A stretch of DNA of 64,000 nt, taken from a virus. The stretch covers positions 28,780 to 92,779 of IMG/VR virus record IMGVR_UViG_3300042010_000030. One strand, 5' to 3'. The notes under the pieces were generated by a model that ran no database searches, was not told the origin of the DNA, and was given only the letters and a program-made list of their open reading frames with translations. How positions within the stretch are numbered: the stretch's first letter is position 1; the number at the start of each line of letters is the position of its first letter. This document shows, piece by piece, positions 22,471 to 30,059 of this stretch. The position numbers were made by a program, and so were the translations under genes.

Positions 22471-22872
22471 ATGTTCGACTTGCTGAAATCGAAACTCATT
22501 GCTATCGTTAGTGGTGTAGCTGTAATGCTGTTACTGATGGTGATCAGCCTAGGTGCGCTGTACAACAATCAGCTTCAGAAAACCGCAGATGTGAAGAGTG
22601 ACCTTAGCGCCCTGCAATCAAAATATGATGAGGTGCAAGCCGCTATCGAAGCCGACAAGAAAAATCGCATCGAGACGGATAAAAAGGTTGCAAACTCTGG
22701 CCAAAAGTTCAATGATACTAAACGTACAGTTGAGAAATTCACAGGTCGAGAAGCCGTGTTGCGAGCTAAGCCGACGCTGACTGAGAAGATGATCAACCAA
22801 AGCTTCAGCTCGTTTACTGATGAAATTTCATGCACTACAGGAGACTCAACACCATGTTTAAGAAAACCCTGA
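22471..22872 (+). CDS. inner-membrane spanin-like subunit
   Basis: A 133-residue protein with an N-terminal membrane anchor (LIAIVSGVAVMLLLMVISLG) followed by a long coiled-coil (ALQSKYDEVQAAIEADKKNR...). It overlaps a lipoprotein gene in another frame. That is the layout of i-spanin/o-spanin pairs such as T4 PseT.3/PseT.2, which fuse inner and outer membranes at lysis. The call rests on topology and overlap. Confidence 0.78.
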   Translation: MFDLLKSKLIAIVSGVAVMLLLMVISLGALYNNQLQKTADVKSDLSALQSKYDEVQAAIEADKKNRIETDKKVANSGQKFNDTKRTVEKFTGREAVLRAKPTLTEKMINQSFSSFTDEISCTTGDSTPCLRKP

Positions 22873-23165
22873 TGGTAGCGTGTGTACTTGCAATGGTCGG
22901 TTGCTCAAGCACACCTGAGCCAGCGCCGATGTCGCACCCTGCGCTACCCACACCAATCAGTCCGTACACGTTTCATTGGAAGGTCATTCCCCTTGAAGAC
23001 CATGTCTATGTCGGGCTCACATATGACGAATCCCTGCGCCTCAAGGTGCTAATGGAAGACATGACGCGTTACATGCGCGATTCAAACGCTGTCATGTGTT
23101 TCTACCGTAAAGAGTTAAACGAGTACCGTTGTCTGGAAGCCCCACCCTCCGCCGCAAGTCGCTGA
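22854..23165 (+). CDS. outer-membrane spanin-like lipoprotein
   Basis: A 103-residue protein with a signal peptide and lipobox (MVACVLAMVGCSS, lipidated Cys near residue 17) and a proline-rich linker (TPEPAPMSHPALPTPISP). It begins 19 nt inside the i-spanin gene. Predicted outer-membrane partner in the spanin complex. GGAG lies upstream of the ATG (ACAGGAGACTCAACACC). Confidence 0.8.
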   Translation: MFKKTLMVACVLAMVGCSSTPEPAPMSHPALPTPISPYTFHWKVIPLEDHVYVGLTYDESLRLKVLMEDMTRYMRDSNAVMCFYRKELNEYRCLEAPPSAASR

Positions 23166-23182
23166 TAGCTTGGAGAATTGTG

Positions 23183-23482
23183 ATGAAGACCTTTGTTATT
23201 ATCTTCTTGTCGATCTTGCTTATCACTGGCACTGATGTCAGACCCGTGTTCGTTCACATGTTCAGAGCGCTAAGCTACGCTGCTGAATCAACCGTGTCGG
23301 GGATATCAGGGGCACATGTGCAGCGACAACCAGTGTCGATACCCGAAGAGCCGGAACCGACGCCCATCAAGCTCCCATTTCTTGAATCCCCTACAGCAAG
23401 CACAACAGAAGACCTGACGCTGGAAGAGGCACTTGAAGAGGCTGAACAGATTCGAATTGGTAGGGAGTCGAAAAATAAATGA
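23183..23482 (+). CDS. small exported or membrane protein
   Basis: A 99-residue protein with an N-terminal hydrophobic segment (TFVIIFLSILLITGTD), a proline-rich middle (IPEEPEPTPIKLPF) and an acidic helical tail. ATG 23183 follows TTGGAGAATTGTG. It lies right after the spanins, so a lysis-related role is possible, but no motif shows it. Confidence 0.65.
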   Translation: MKTFVIIFLSILLITGTDVRPVFVHMFRALSYAAESTVSGISGAHVQRQPVSIPEEPEPTPIKLPFLESPTASTTEDLTLEEALEEAEQIRIGRESKNK

Positions 23483-23491
23483 AAATATTCG

Positions 23492-23530
23492 CGAGGTAGG
23501 CTTTACAACCTATCTCGTTCGACGTACCAT
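23492..23530 (+). promoter_or_regulatory. promoter with -35 in a hairpin loop
   Basis: CGAGGTAGG (23492-23500) pairs with CCTATCTCG (23509-23517). TTTACA (23502-23507) lies in the loop; TACCAT (23525-23530) follows after 17 nt. Confidence 0.68.
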
Positions 23531-23570
23531 GAACACATCGAAACAAACAACGTGAAGAAGGAATTAAATC

Positions 23571-23975
23571 ATGAAAACTGTCGCAGACTTCCCAGCAATG
23601 ACCATCGTTGACCTTGAACAAGACGTGATTGAACTGTCGCGTGAATCGCTCGAACAGTTCAATGGTCTGAAGTTCTGCGTCTCCAAAGAGACCATTCGTC
23701 ACGGTAATCTGTACCCTGAAGTTCGGCCGTACTGCGCCGCTTACTACGCTCAAGACTATAACGAAGATCCAGTCGAAGCTGAAGCGCGTTGCGACAAGTT
23801 CGGTCACGAGAAATATTGGATCAACAACTGCGGAGCGTCGATCACCTCTCACGAACGCGCCAAAGAAACTCGCATCCTGCTGAAGCCAGGTCAAAAGATC
23901 CTGATGAACGGTAAGTTGCTCGAAGTTTTCCGAAAAGGTAACAGTGAGCATTACGGTCTGAAAAACGCTGAGTGA
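23571..23975 (+). CDS. hypothetical protein
   Basis: A 134-residue protein (MKTVADFPAMTIVDLEQDVI...) behind the classic leader AACAACGTGAAGAAGGAATTAAATC. It has several scattered cysteines without a clear metal motif. First gene after the hairpin promoter at 23492, followed by a strong terminator. Function unknown. Confidence 0.72.
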   Translation: MKTVADFPAMTIVDLEQDVIELSRESLEQFNGLKFCVSKETIRHGNLYPEVRPYCAAYYAQDYNEDPVEAEARCDKFGHEKYWINNCGASITSHERAKETRILLKPGQKILMNGKLLEVFRKGNSEHYGLKNAE

Positions 23976-23982
23976 TCGACGA

Positions 23983-24013
23983 CTTGCCCGATGTAACAGT
24001 CGGGCAACCCTTT
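23983..24013 (+). terminator. intrinsic terminator
   Basis: TTGCCCGA - TGTAACAG - TCGGGCAA followed by CCCTTTTG. Confidence 0.85.
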
Positions 24014-24033
24014 TGTGGAGTAGGATCTTTACC

Positions 24034-24237
24034 ATGAAACTCAAAATGAAAGTCATTCCACCAACCGAGAAGTTCAACCTCGATTGGGCGCACTACTCGA
24101 AAGAGAACCGTGAGTTCCTACGTCGCTTTCCTAAAGCTGTGTTCAACCGTTGTGTCAAGCACAACATGAATTATTATCGGTTACCTAACGGTTTCCTCGT
24201 TCATGTGTACCACTGCTACGAGGTGGAGAGTGATTAA
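24034..24237 (+). CDS. small basic hypothetical protein
   Basis: A 67-residue protein (MKLKMKVIPPTEKFNLDWAH...) with a strongly basic start. GGAG (TGTGGAGTAGGATC) precedes it. No known motif. It overlaps a possible 36-residue peptide gene. Confidence 0.65.
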   Translation: MKLKMKVIPPTEKFNLDWAHYSKENREFLRRFPKAVFNRCVKHNMNYYRLPNGFLVHVYHCYEVESD

Positions 24238-24340
24238 GCTTTTCGCTAGACTCATGCTGCGTTTCACTGTTACAATAGGACTTCTGTTAGCCACTGCTGC
24301 AATCTACGCTGAAGGTGCATCATGGACAATTCTCTACTGA
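24230..24340 (+). CDS. possible small membrane peptide
   Basis: A 36-residue GTG-started frame with a hydrophobic core (LMLRFTVTIGLLLATAAIYA) overlapping both neighbours. It looks like a single membrane helix or signal peptide. The weak ribosome spacing makes the call uncertain. Confidence 0.38.
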   Translation: MIKLFARLMLRFTVTIGLLLATAAIYAEGASWTILY

Positions 24341-24600
24341 ACTCCGAAGATTACGAAAAGATGCCAGTTGCTCCAGCCAACGAAGAAATCAAGCAAATAC
24401 TGTTGAGATCGCTCCGTGCTGCTGAAGCTGACCTTGTAGGTGCTGCAATCGCGGTACGCTGTATTGAACGAGGTCTGCTGCGCGACATGTGTCGCAATGC
24501 AACAAGCGACATCGCTCGATATGCTGAAGAATGTAGGGCGTTCAAAACGCTCCTCGATATAATCGTCATCCCAACCGTTGAGAAGAAAAAGCATGTATAA
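24322..24600 (+). CDS. small helical hypothetical protein
   Basis: A 92-residue protein (MDNSLLNSEDYEKMPVAPAN...) that is largely helical in its C-terminal two-thirds. No recognised domain. It overlaps the next gene by 8 nt. Confidence 0.66.
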   Translation: MDNSLLNSEDYEKMPVAPANEEIKQILLRSLRAAEADLVGAAIAVRCIERGLLRDMCRNATSDIARYAEECRAFKTLLDIIVIPTVEKKKHV

Positions 24601-24808
24601 GCCGTATATGAATGATGATCCTGCTCGCACCTGGTCTAATGCCTGGGGTCAGGATGCAATTGATTGGTGTAAAGAGTTCTTTCGCAAGGGTTCGTATGCA
24701 GACAAACAAAGCTTTGTTCGTGCGTGCATGACCGCAACCAAAGGCAAGATGAACCCACAGGTTGCGTTCGACGTTTGGGATGAAAACCAAGTGAAAGAGG
24801 CTGCCTGA
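24593..24808 (+). CDS. small hypothetical protein
   Basis: A 71-residue protein from ATG 24593 (MYKPYMNDDPARTWSNAWGQ...). A TTG at 24578 in frame is less likely. Rich in aromatic and charged residues. Function unknown. Confidence 0.6.
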   Translation: MYKPYMNDDPARTWSNAWGQDAIDWCKEFFRKGSYADKQSFVRACMTATKGKMNPQVAFDVWDENQVKEAA

Positions 24809-24810
24809 AC

Positions 24811-25164
24811 ATGAGCTTTGATTCTCCTGACATCGAACTGATCCGCTACAATCTCATCATGACAAATCGTCGGCTGACATTTGATATCAGCTACCAACAC
24901 CCTGCAACGCGTTACATGGGTGAGGATGATGGTGACTATTTCACGTTCACTGCTAGCAATGGCTACCAGGTCATCAGTCGCAGTCGGATGGACATTCAGA
25001 CTGAACGTCTGTGGTTACTCGGTGCGCTGGAAAACGAACGCTCGGGCAGCATGGTCTTCAGCAGTAACGAAAAGCGCAACGCGGCGTACACTCAGTTTCA
25101 GAAAGCGATGGCCGAGTGGTGTCGCTGGCAACGTCAAACCAACAAGGGCGTACCAATAGCGTGA
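24811..25164 (+). CDS. hypothetical protein
   Basis: A 117-residue protein (MSFDSPDIELIRYNLIMTNR...) starting 2 nt after the previous stop. Mixed alpha/beta pattern with a Trp-rich C-terminal helix (MAEWCRWQRQTNKG). No family recognised. Confidence 0.67.
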   Translation: MSFDSPDIELIRYNLIMTNRRLTFDISYQHPATRYMGEDDGDYFTFTASNGYQVISRSRMDIQTERLWLLGALENERSGSMVFSSNEKRNAAYTQFQKAMAEWCRWQRQTNKGVPIA

Positions 25165-25170
25165 AAGAGG

Positions 25171-25213
25171 TTGACCGTCTCTGTGTGTGGTATCATAATA
25201 CACGCATAGAGAC
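25171..25213 (+). promoter_or_regulatory. promoter with -10 in the loop of a 13-bp hairpin
   Basis: TTGACC (25171-25176), 17 nt, CATAAT (25194-25199). 25177-25189 pairs along its full length with 25201-25213 (G-U pairs included), leaving the 11-nt loop GTATCATAATA with the -10. Confidence 0.72.
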
Positions 25214-25236
25214 GAACAACTAACTAGGACTTCATC

Positions 25237-25677
25237 ATGACTAAGCAAACTTGCCCTAACTGTGGTTCACATGATGTTGAATTGCGCGAATACTACGACG
25301 AAGGCGTCCTGACTGATCAACTGTTTGAATGTAAAGCTTGTGGCGAAACAGGCGACAAGTACGACTTTGCTCAATCTGAAGGTGCTACTGTGAACATCGA
25401 CCAAGAAATGGCTGAAGCCGCAATGATGATGTGTGGCGTTGACCCTGAGCCAGAGCGCAAGAAAGCTGAATACAAGATACGCGTTCTTCAAATCATCCCG
25501 TGCATGAGCGTGCGCCCTGACTGCCCTCAATACGCTGGCAAGTTCGTGGCTGAAGGCTTCGTACTCGACTACGAAGGTGAGCAAAGCCCGTTCAAGACTC
25601 GCACCTCGCTGTTGGTCAAGATCGACATCGAAAAGGGCTACATCGAAACCCTGAACTCAATTTACTGGATCGTTTGA
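25237..25677 (+). CDS. zinc-ribbon protein
   Basis: A 146-residue protein with an N-terminal four-cysteine zinc ribbon: CPNC near residue 5 and CKAC near residue 32. The rest is an alpha/beta domain (YKIRVLQIIPCMSVRPDCPQ). Such ribbons bind nucleic acid or proteins; partner unknown. It is the first gene behind the hairpin promoter at 25171. Confidence 0.72.
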   Translation: MTKQTCPNCGSHDVELREYYDEGVLTDQLFECKACGETGDKYDFAQSEGATVNIDQEMAEAAMMMCGVDPEPERKKAEYKIRVLQIIPCMSVRPDCPQYAGKFVAEGFVLDYEGEQSPFKTRTSLLVKIDIEKGYIETLNSIYWIV

Positions 25678-25678
25678 C

Positions 25679-25780
25679 ATGTGTTTTACTGAACCTCAAC
25701 TATTACTTGACTACCTGAGAATGTTCGGCTTAGGTATGTTTGTTACGGTGATGCTGTTCTGTTACCCAAAGCGAAAATAA
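25679..25780 (+). CDS. very small membrane peptide
   Basis: A 33-residue ORF (MCFTEPQLLLDYLRMFGLGM, then FVTVMLFCYPKRK) that starts 1 nt after the previous stop. It has one hydrophobic helix with a positive end. A terminator starts 3 nt after the stop. Confidence 0.5.
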   Translation: MCFTEPQLLLDYLRMFGLGMFVTVMLFCYPKRK

Positions 25781-25783
25781 ACC

Positions 25784-25815
25784 AAAACGGTGTCCAAGTG
25801 ACACCGTTTTGCTAT
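25784..25815 (+). terminator. intrinsic terminator
   Basis: AAAACGGTGTC - CAAGT - GACACCGTTTT, then GCTATTT. Confidence 0.88.
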
Positions 25816-25849
25816 TTGAAGGTAAAGAGTTGCGTTGCGCGATCAGGTG

Positions 25850-25886
25850 TAGTAGAGTTGACGTACTCAATCTACTAATAAGATGT
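25850..25886 (+). promoter_or_regulatory. promoter with -35 in a hairpin loop
   Basis: TAGTAGA (25850-25856) pairs with TCTACTA (25871-25877). The loop contains TTGACG (25858-25863). The -10 is weak (TAAGAT or AGATGT). Confidence 0.45.
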
Positions 25887-25898
25887 GGGGTCGAAACC

Positions 25899-26303
25899 AT
25901 GAACACTGTTCCGCGTTATGACGTACACCAGTTCGGTCATCCTGTTGAAATGGTCATGGCTTCGGCCTACGATGAACAAGCGGTAGAAATCAGACGACTC
26001 AAGTCTCAGCTTACCGAGATTCAGTTGAAAATCTCTGATCTACACCTCGAAGCGCATGCTGATACAGTCTTGCTTCAGCGTGTCATTGCTGAGAACTCTG
26101 CTCTGCGCAGTGACATCGACATCTTAGGTAACGTACTAGACTCAGCGATCAATCATGCTGCTCGGTACCTCGATGCTCACAAAGCGTTTCGACAGCGTAT
26201 CTTAGAGCTTGCTGAAGAGTACGACGACAGAGAAGACCCAAGCATTGCGCTCGGTAATCTACGTGACGCGATGGTCGCAGAAGTCAAGCACAATAGACCT
26301 TAA
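25899..26303 (+). CDS. coiled-coil hypothetical protein
   Basis: A 134-residue protein (MNTVPRYDVHQFGHPVEMVM...) whose middle is a predicted coiled-coil (VEIRRLKSQLTEIQLKISDL). No enzyme motif. The ATG at 25899 is chosen over upstream frame because it follows the promoter. Likely a structural or adaptor early protein. Confidence 0.68.
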   Translation: MNTVPRYDVHQFGHPVEMVMASAYDEQAVEIRRLKSQLTEIQLKISDLHLEAHADTVLLQRVIAENSALRSDIDILGNVLDSAINHAARYLDAHKAFRQRILELAEEYDDREDPSIALGNLRDAMVAEVKHNRP

Positions 26304-26316
26304 TGAGGTGGATCAA

Positions 26317-26541
26317 ATGATGGTCAACAAGCAATACCCTGACACTGAAGAGGGCGCAGTCGAATACCTCGAAGCTCAGACATGTTATGATCCTGAACAG
26401 GTCAAGAAGGTGACAAAGTCGAACATCAGTGATGGTGTGTACGCAATCGACTTCCTCAGTGGTACTCGCGTCATTGTCTTTTTGATGGGTTACGGTTTTC
26501 AGAAAGACGATTCAAACAACTCATTCATAGTCATGTGGTGA
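26317..26541 (+). CDS. small hypothetical protein
   Basis: A 74-residue protein (MMVNKQYPDTEEGAVEYLEA...) with GAGGTGGATCAA upstream. The YAIDFLSGTRVIVFLMGYGF stretch suggests a beta hairpin. Function unknown. Confidence 0.64.
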   Translation: MMVNKQYPDTEEGAVEYLEAQTCYDPEQVKKVTKSNISDGVYAIDFLSGTRVIVFLMGYGFQKDDSNNSFIVMW

Positions 26542-26546
26542 ACTCA

Positions 26547-26891
26547 ATGCTCGTAATTGAGAAAGAATGGTTTCATGGTGAGCGCTCGTACAACGCGTTC
26601 CTGCTTGCTGTTGACCTCACGCTGAAGCTCGAAGCACTGCGTTTGAAAGGTGCGATGATCTTTGATGAGGGCGACGTCTGTAACACTGAAGGTAAATGGC
26701 GTGTGCGTCTCGAAGGTGACCAGTCGAACGTTGGTTACACATTCGACAAGTGCACCCAGCTTTATGCAGGTTGCACTCATGATGCAGAAACCGGTAAAAT
26801 CTGGCTGACCAAGAAGATGGTCAACGAAGCGTTCGCAGACGTTAAAGTTGTCATGCCAAAAGACATAATCTCACTCAAGGATCTGAAATAA
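26547..26891 (+). CDS. hypothetical protein
   Basis: A 114-residue protein (MLVIEKEWFHGERSYNAFLL...) with a helix followed by strands. No known motif. It starts 5 nt after the previous stop and ends directly before the next start, so these are one translation unit. Confidence 0.66.
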   Translation: MLVIEKEWFHGERSYNAFLLAVDLTLKLEALRLKGAMIFDEGDVCNTEGKWRVRLEGDQSNVGYTFDKCTQLYAGCTHDAETGKIWLTKKMVNEAFADVKVVMPKDIISLKDLK

Positions 26892-27227
26892 ATGCAACGT
26901 GTTTCTCTGCTGAAAGAAGTTGATGTTGGTTATAGCACTGGGACGGTAAACCTTTTCACCGCTAATGCTGGCGCAGGTAAAACAACTCTAACTGTTGTTG
27001 ATGGTTGGATACCTTGCAGTGAGGAACTACCACTTGACGACGTGACCGTACTGATCTTGTGCAGGGGTAAACGTCGCATCGGTGTTCTTAGCTGGGACAT
27101 CGCAGGTGTCGAAGACTGCTACAAGTCGTATCGTTACTGGGATGATCCCGATTGCGATGGTCAAGACTGGGAATGGGATGATGTTACACATTGGCAACAT
27201 CTTCCTCCCGTAATTGAGTTACAATAA
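26892..27227 (+). CDS. DUF551-domain protein with a P-loop-like N-terminus
   Basis: A 111-residue protein. Residues about 40-107 match DUF551: WIPCSEELPLDDVTVLILCR at the start and DVTHWQHLPP at the end. Residues 18-38 read VNLFTANAGAGKTTLTVVDG, which fits the A-x4-GKT Walker A pattern but has no Walker B partner. So it is a small DUF551 protein with an unusual leader that may or may not bind nucleotide. Confidence 0.72.
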   Translation: MQRVSLLKEVDVGYSTGTVNLFTANAGAGKTTLTVVDGWIPCSEELPLDDVTVLILCRGKRRIGVLSWDIAGVEDCYKSYRYWDDPDCDGQDWEWDDVTHWQHLPPVIELQ

Positions 27228-27292
27228 ACATCCATCTCACTCACTGAGCATTCCGTTTGGTGAGTTCAATTTAATAAAGGGTAGTCGAACTA

Positions 27293-27457
27293 ATGTACTT
27301 CAAAGTCCTCGCAATGCCGTTGAGCCGCACCGAAACTCTGTTTTCAGTGGTAGACCCTCACTTCAAATTCAACGAACCATTCGCAACTGAAGCCCTGGCG
27401 CAAGTGCGCGCTGATGAACTCAACGCTGAATACGACCGCATCCTGGCCGCTCTGTAA
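27293..27457 (+). CDS. small hypothetical protein
   Basis: A 54-residue protein (MYFKVLAMPLSRTETLFSVV...ALAQVRADELNAEYDRILAA). Short strand then helix. The ribosome site is AAAGGGTAGTCGAACTA. The neighbouring packing supports it. Confidence 0.6.
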   Translation: MYFKVLAMPLSRTETLFSVVDPHFKFNEPFATEALAQVRADELNAEYDRILAAL

Positions 27458-27468
27458 GGGAATACACC

Positions 27469-27894
27469 ATGAAGATCACTAGCACTAGCTGGCACTTTCG
27501 TTTCAATAGTAAAATCCAAAGCGACCGCTTTACCGATAAGGCTCGTTGTGGACGTTTTACAACGTGTAGCTACATCCGTACTTCAATTTACTCGGTAGTG
27601 CAAGCGTTGTGGTTTACCTTCCTAGCATGCTTTAGCGTGATAGCTATTGCTTGTGTAATTGGTTGTGCAATTTGGGTGCCGTTCTCGATTTTCTTCTTGA
27701 ACGGCACACCACCAGGTGAGGCATTAACCGCAGCCTCTGTGGTGTGGGGCCTGATTGCCTTCGGATTGCTTGTAATGACCTGGAAGTACGTCGAACCACG
27801 CTTCGTCGCACCGGCCATCAAAGAACCTAACGTATTCATCCAGGCGATCAAAGATCACCACGGCAAATTCTGCACTCGCGTAGAAGTTGTATAA
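27469..27894 (+). CDS. membrane protein with two transmembrane helices
   Basis: A 141-residue protein with two membrane helices: FTFLACFSVIAIACVIGCAI near residue 48 and ASVVWGLIAFGLLVMTWKYV near residue 90. The N-terminus is basic and Ser/Thr-rich. Role unknown. It ends just before the RtcB promoter. Confidence 0.7.
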   Translation: MKITSTSWHFRFNSKIQSDRFTDKARCGRFTTCSYIRTSIYSVVQALWFTFLACFSVIAIACVIGCAIWVPFSIFFLNGTPPGEALTAASVVWGLIAFGLLVMTWKYVEPRFVAPAIKEPNVFIQAIKDHHGKFCTRVEVV

Positions 27895-27925
27895 CACTGA
27901 ATGGAGATGCTATCATGGCATCTCC
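27887..27925 (+). promoter_or_regulatory. promoter with -10 in a hairpin loop
   Basis: TTGTAT (27887-27892), 18 nt, TATCAT (27911-27916). GGAGATGC (27903-27910) pairs perfectly with GCATCTCC (27918-27925); the -10 is the loop. Confidence 0.68.
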
Positions 27926-27952
27926 AAACGAATCTGAAGAAGGAATTACACA

Positions 27953-29173
27953 GTGACCGTTCAAAGTTATGAAATGATCGAAAGCTACGGTAAGCCGATC
28001 AAAGCATGGACTCGTGGTGTGCTTGTCGAAGAGCAAGCCAAAGAACAACTGCGCAACGTCGCACAGATGCCGTTCATCCATAAGCATCTCGCAGTAATGC
28101 CTGATGTGCATTGGGGTATGGGTGCAACTGTAGGGAGTGTCATCGCAACTAAAGGTGCAATCATCCCTGCTGCTGTAGGTGTTGACATCGGTTGCGGTAT
28201 GATCGCTCAAGAAACCTCTTTGCGAGCAATCGACCTTCCAGACAGCTTGGCGTTGATTCGCAGTGACATCGAACGCGCTGTACCTCATGGTTTCGTGTCG
28301 ACACCAGGTCGTTCCAAGAATGGTAGCTGGATGGTCGCGCCGAACTCTGCAATCACGCGTTATAGCACTCTTGCTGATCGCTACGACAAGATCCTCGAAA
28401 AGCATCCGCTGATCAACCAAAACAACCCGTTGAAACAAATGGGCACACTCGGCGGTGGTAATCACTTCATCGAACTGTGCCTTGATGAGCGTGACCATGT
28501 GTGGGTGATGTTGCACTCTGGTAGTCGTGGTGCTGGTAACAAGATCGGTACATACTTCATCGACAAAGCAAAAGAAGAGATTGCACGCCAGTACATTCAC
28601 TTGCCTGACAAAGATCTGGCGTATCTGGTTGAAGGTTCTGAACTGTTTGACGACTACTGTGAAGCGGTGTCGTGGGCTCAGGATTACGCCATGATGAACC
28701 GTCTGCAAATGATGGAGCTGACCCTCGGTGTGTTGCGCAAGCATTTGACCGCATTCAGCTTGCAGAAGAGCGCGGTCAATGCTCACCATAACTACGTGTC
28801 GAAAGAGTTTCACTTCGGCTCTGATGTTCTGGTAACGCGTAAAGGCGCGGTCAGTGCGCAAGTCGGTCAACTGGGTATCATCCCAGGTAGCATGGGTGCG
28901 AAGAGCTTCATTGTTCGTGGTAAGGGCAACGCCGATTCGTTCTGCTCGTGTTCGCACGGTGCTGGTCGTGTCATGAGTCGCACCCAAGCCAAGAAACAGT
29001 TCACGGTTGAAGATCACATCGAAGCGACCAAAGGTATCGAGTGCCGTAAGGACAAAGAGGTCATCGACGAAACGCCGGCAGCCTACAAAGACATTGAAGC
29101 GGTAATGGCTGCGCAGTCTGCATTGGTTGATATCGTTCATACCCTGCGCCAAGTGATTTGCGTTAAGGGCTAG
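27953..29173 (+). CDS. rtcB: RtcB-type RNA ligase
   Basis: A 406-residue RtcB, which joins RNA 2',3'-cyclic phosphate ends to 5'-OH ends using GTP and manganese. Family signatures are clear: GVDIGCGM near residue 75, GGGNHFIE near residue 165, HSGSRG near residue 185, and CSHGAGRVMSR near residue 330 with the guanylated His. Length is typical. The start is GTG after GAAGAAGGAATTACACA. T4 repairs tRNA with Pnkp/Rnl1; here RtcB could repair tRNAs cut by host anticodon nucleases, or process the phage's own RNAs. It has its own hairpin promoter. Confidence 0.93.
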   Translation: MTVQSYEMIESYGKPIKAWTRGVLVEEQAKEQLRNVAQMPFIHKHLAVMPDVHWGMGATVGSVIATKGAIIPAAVGVDIGCGMIAQETSLRAIDLPDSLALIRSDIERAVPHGFVSTPGRSKNGSWMVAPNSAITRYSTLADRYDKILEKHPLINQNNPLKQMGTLGGGNHFIELCLDERDHVWVMLHSGSRGAGNKIGTYFIDKAKEEIARQYIHLPDKDLAYLVEGSELFDDYCEAVSWAQDYAMMNRLQMMELTLGVLRKHLTAFSLQKSAVNAHHNYVSKEFHFGSDVLVTRKGAVSAQVGQLGIIPGSMGAKSFIVRGKGNADSFCSCSHGAGRVMSRTQAKKQFTVEDHIEATKGIECRKDKEVIDETPAAYKDIEAVMAAQSALVDIVHTLRQVICVKG

Positions 29174-29182
29174 TACAATCGA

Positions 29183-29213
29183 GTAAAGGGATGTATGATG
29201 TGCATCTCTTTAC
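29183..29213 (+). promoter_or_regulatory. hairpin with a -10-like loop
   Basis: GTAAAGGGATG (29183-29193) pairs with CATCTCTTTAC (29203-29213). The loop begins TATGAT (29194-29199). The -35 is poor. Confidence 0.5.
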
Positions 29214-29241
29214 AACAATCCATTTGAAGAAGGCTTATATC

Positions 29242-29742
29242 ATGAACCAAGAACAAGCTGCAAAGTGCGTGCTGAAGCTCAACACGCCAGTCTTGAACGC
29301 ACTGTTCCCTGAAGGCACAGAAGCCCGTGTAGAGCTTGTCAACGCGGCTCTGACTGAGGTTACTAACACCTACGTCAAGACTGCATTGACCCAACACGTC
29401 CAGGATCATCTGCGCACTCTGACTCAAGAAGTCAAGCAGGCAACTAATGTCAAAGCAATCGTTGAAAAGTACTTCGCCGATAGCGGTTTGTGGAACTCTG
29501 TCACAAAGTTGCAGCCTGGTACCAAACTCGTCGAGGCACTTGCTCGGGCGGCTGAAAATGCGTTGAGTGACAAGTTCTACCAAATGCTCAGCGACAAGGT
29601 TGAAGCTGTTGCTAAAGAATACGAGGACAAGCTTGACGCTCGGGTTGAATATGCTATCAAGCAGCGCATTGATCGACTGACCACTGATGCAATTCAGAAG
29701 CGCGTTGATGCGGCTGTCAATGCTGCACGGGCGGCAATGTAA
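29242..29742 (+). CDS. helical hypothetical protein
   Basis: A 166-residue protein ([20 protein letters not shown]...) predicted almost all helical, with a coiled-coil-like C-terminus ([20 protein letters not shown]). The leader is TTTGAAGAAGGCTTATATC. Its stop overlaps the next start (TAATG), tying it to the EF-Ts-like gene. No known family. Confidence 0.7.
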   Translation: MNQEQAAKCVLKLNTPVLNALFPEGTEARVELVNAALTEVTNTYVKTALTQHVQDHLRTLTQEVKQATNVKAIVEKYFADSGLWNSVTKLQPGTKLVEALARAAENALSDKFYQMLSDKVEAVAKEYEDKLDARVEYAIKQRIDRLTTDAIQKRVDAAVNAARAAM

Positions 29743-30044
29743 TGAGCGGCATCATCGCGATTATCAACAAGATGCATGAATCAATCAGTGCAATGGGTGT
29801 TGTTCTCAACCAGGTAGCAGATTACAAATGCCCCGGTCGCAATGAAATGAACAAGCGATGGAACGAGCTTGAACGCATGATGAAAGAGCTGAACAGACCG
29901 CCTGTTGAGATCACCGCTAAAATGGTCAGGGACTTACATGGGCACACCGGTGAAGGTTTGATGGCGTGCAAGAAAGCGCTGGTCGCTTCACATGGCCACT
30001 ACGACAAAGCGCTTGAACATCTGCGCACCTCAGGCAACTGTTAA
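29742..30044 (+). CDS. protein with an EF-Ts N-terminal (UBA-like) domain
   Basis: A 100-residue protein. Residues about 58-100 match the N-terminal domain of elongation factor Ts: [20 protein letters not shown], then [20 protein letters not shown]. Cellular EF-Ts has [20 protein letters not shown] then [20 protein letters not shown]. In EF-Ts this three-helix domain binds the G-domain of EF-Tu and helps nucleotide exchange. The core and dimerisation domains are missing. The first half is a helical region without a match. Inference: it binds EF-Tu, or another UBA partner, to redirect it. Confidence 0.78.
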   Translation: MSGIIAIINKMHESISAMGVVLNQVADYKCPGRNEMNKRWNELERMMKELNRPPVEITAKMVRDLHGHTGEGLMACKKALVASHGHYDKALEHLRTSGNC

Positions 30045-30059
30045 TCAAAGGAAACCGAA

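Noticed and set aside
26892-27227. ATPase based on ANAGAGKT
   Set aside because: No Walker B or other ATPase motifs in 111 residues; kept only as a low-interest note.
27848-29152. 434-codon minus-strand frame opposite rtcB
   Set aside because: Shadow of RtcB; rich in His, Arg and Cys as expected for an antisense frame, with no recognisable protein.
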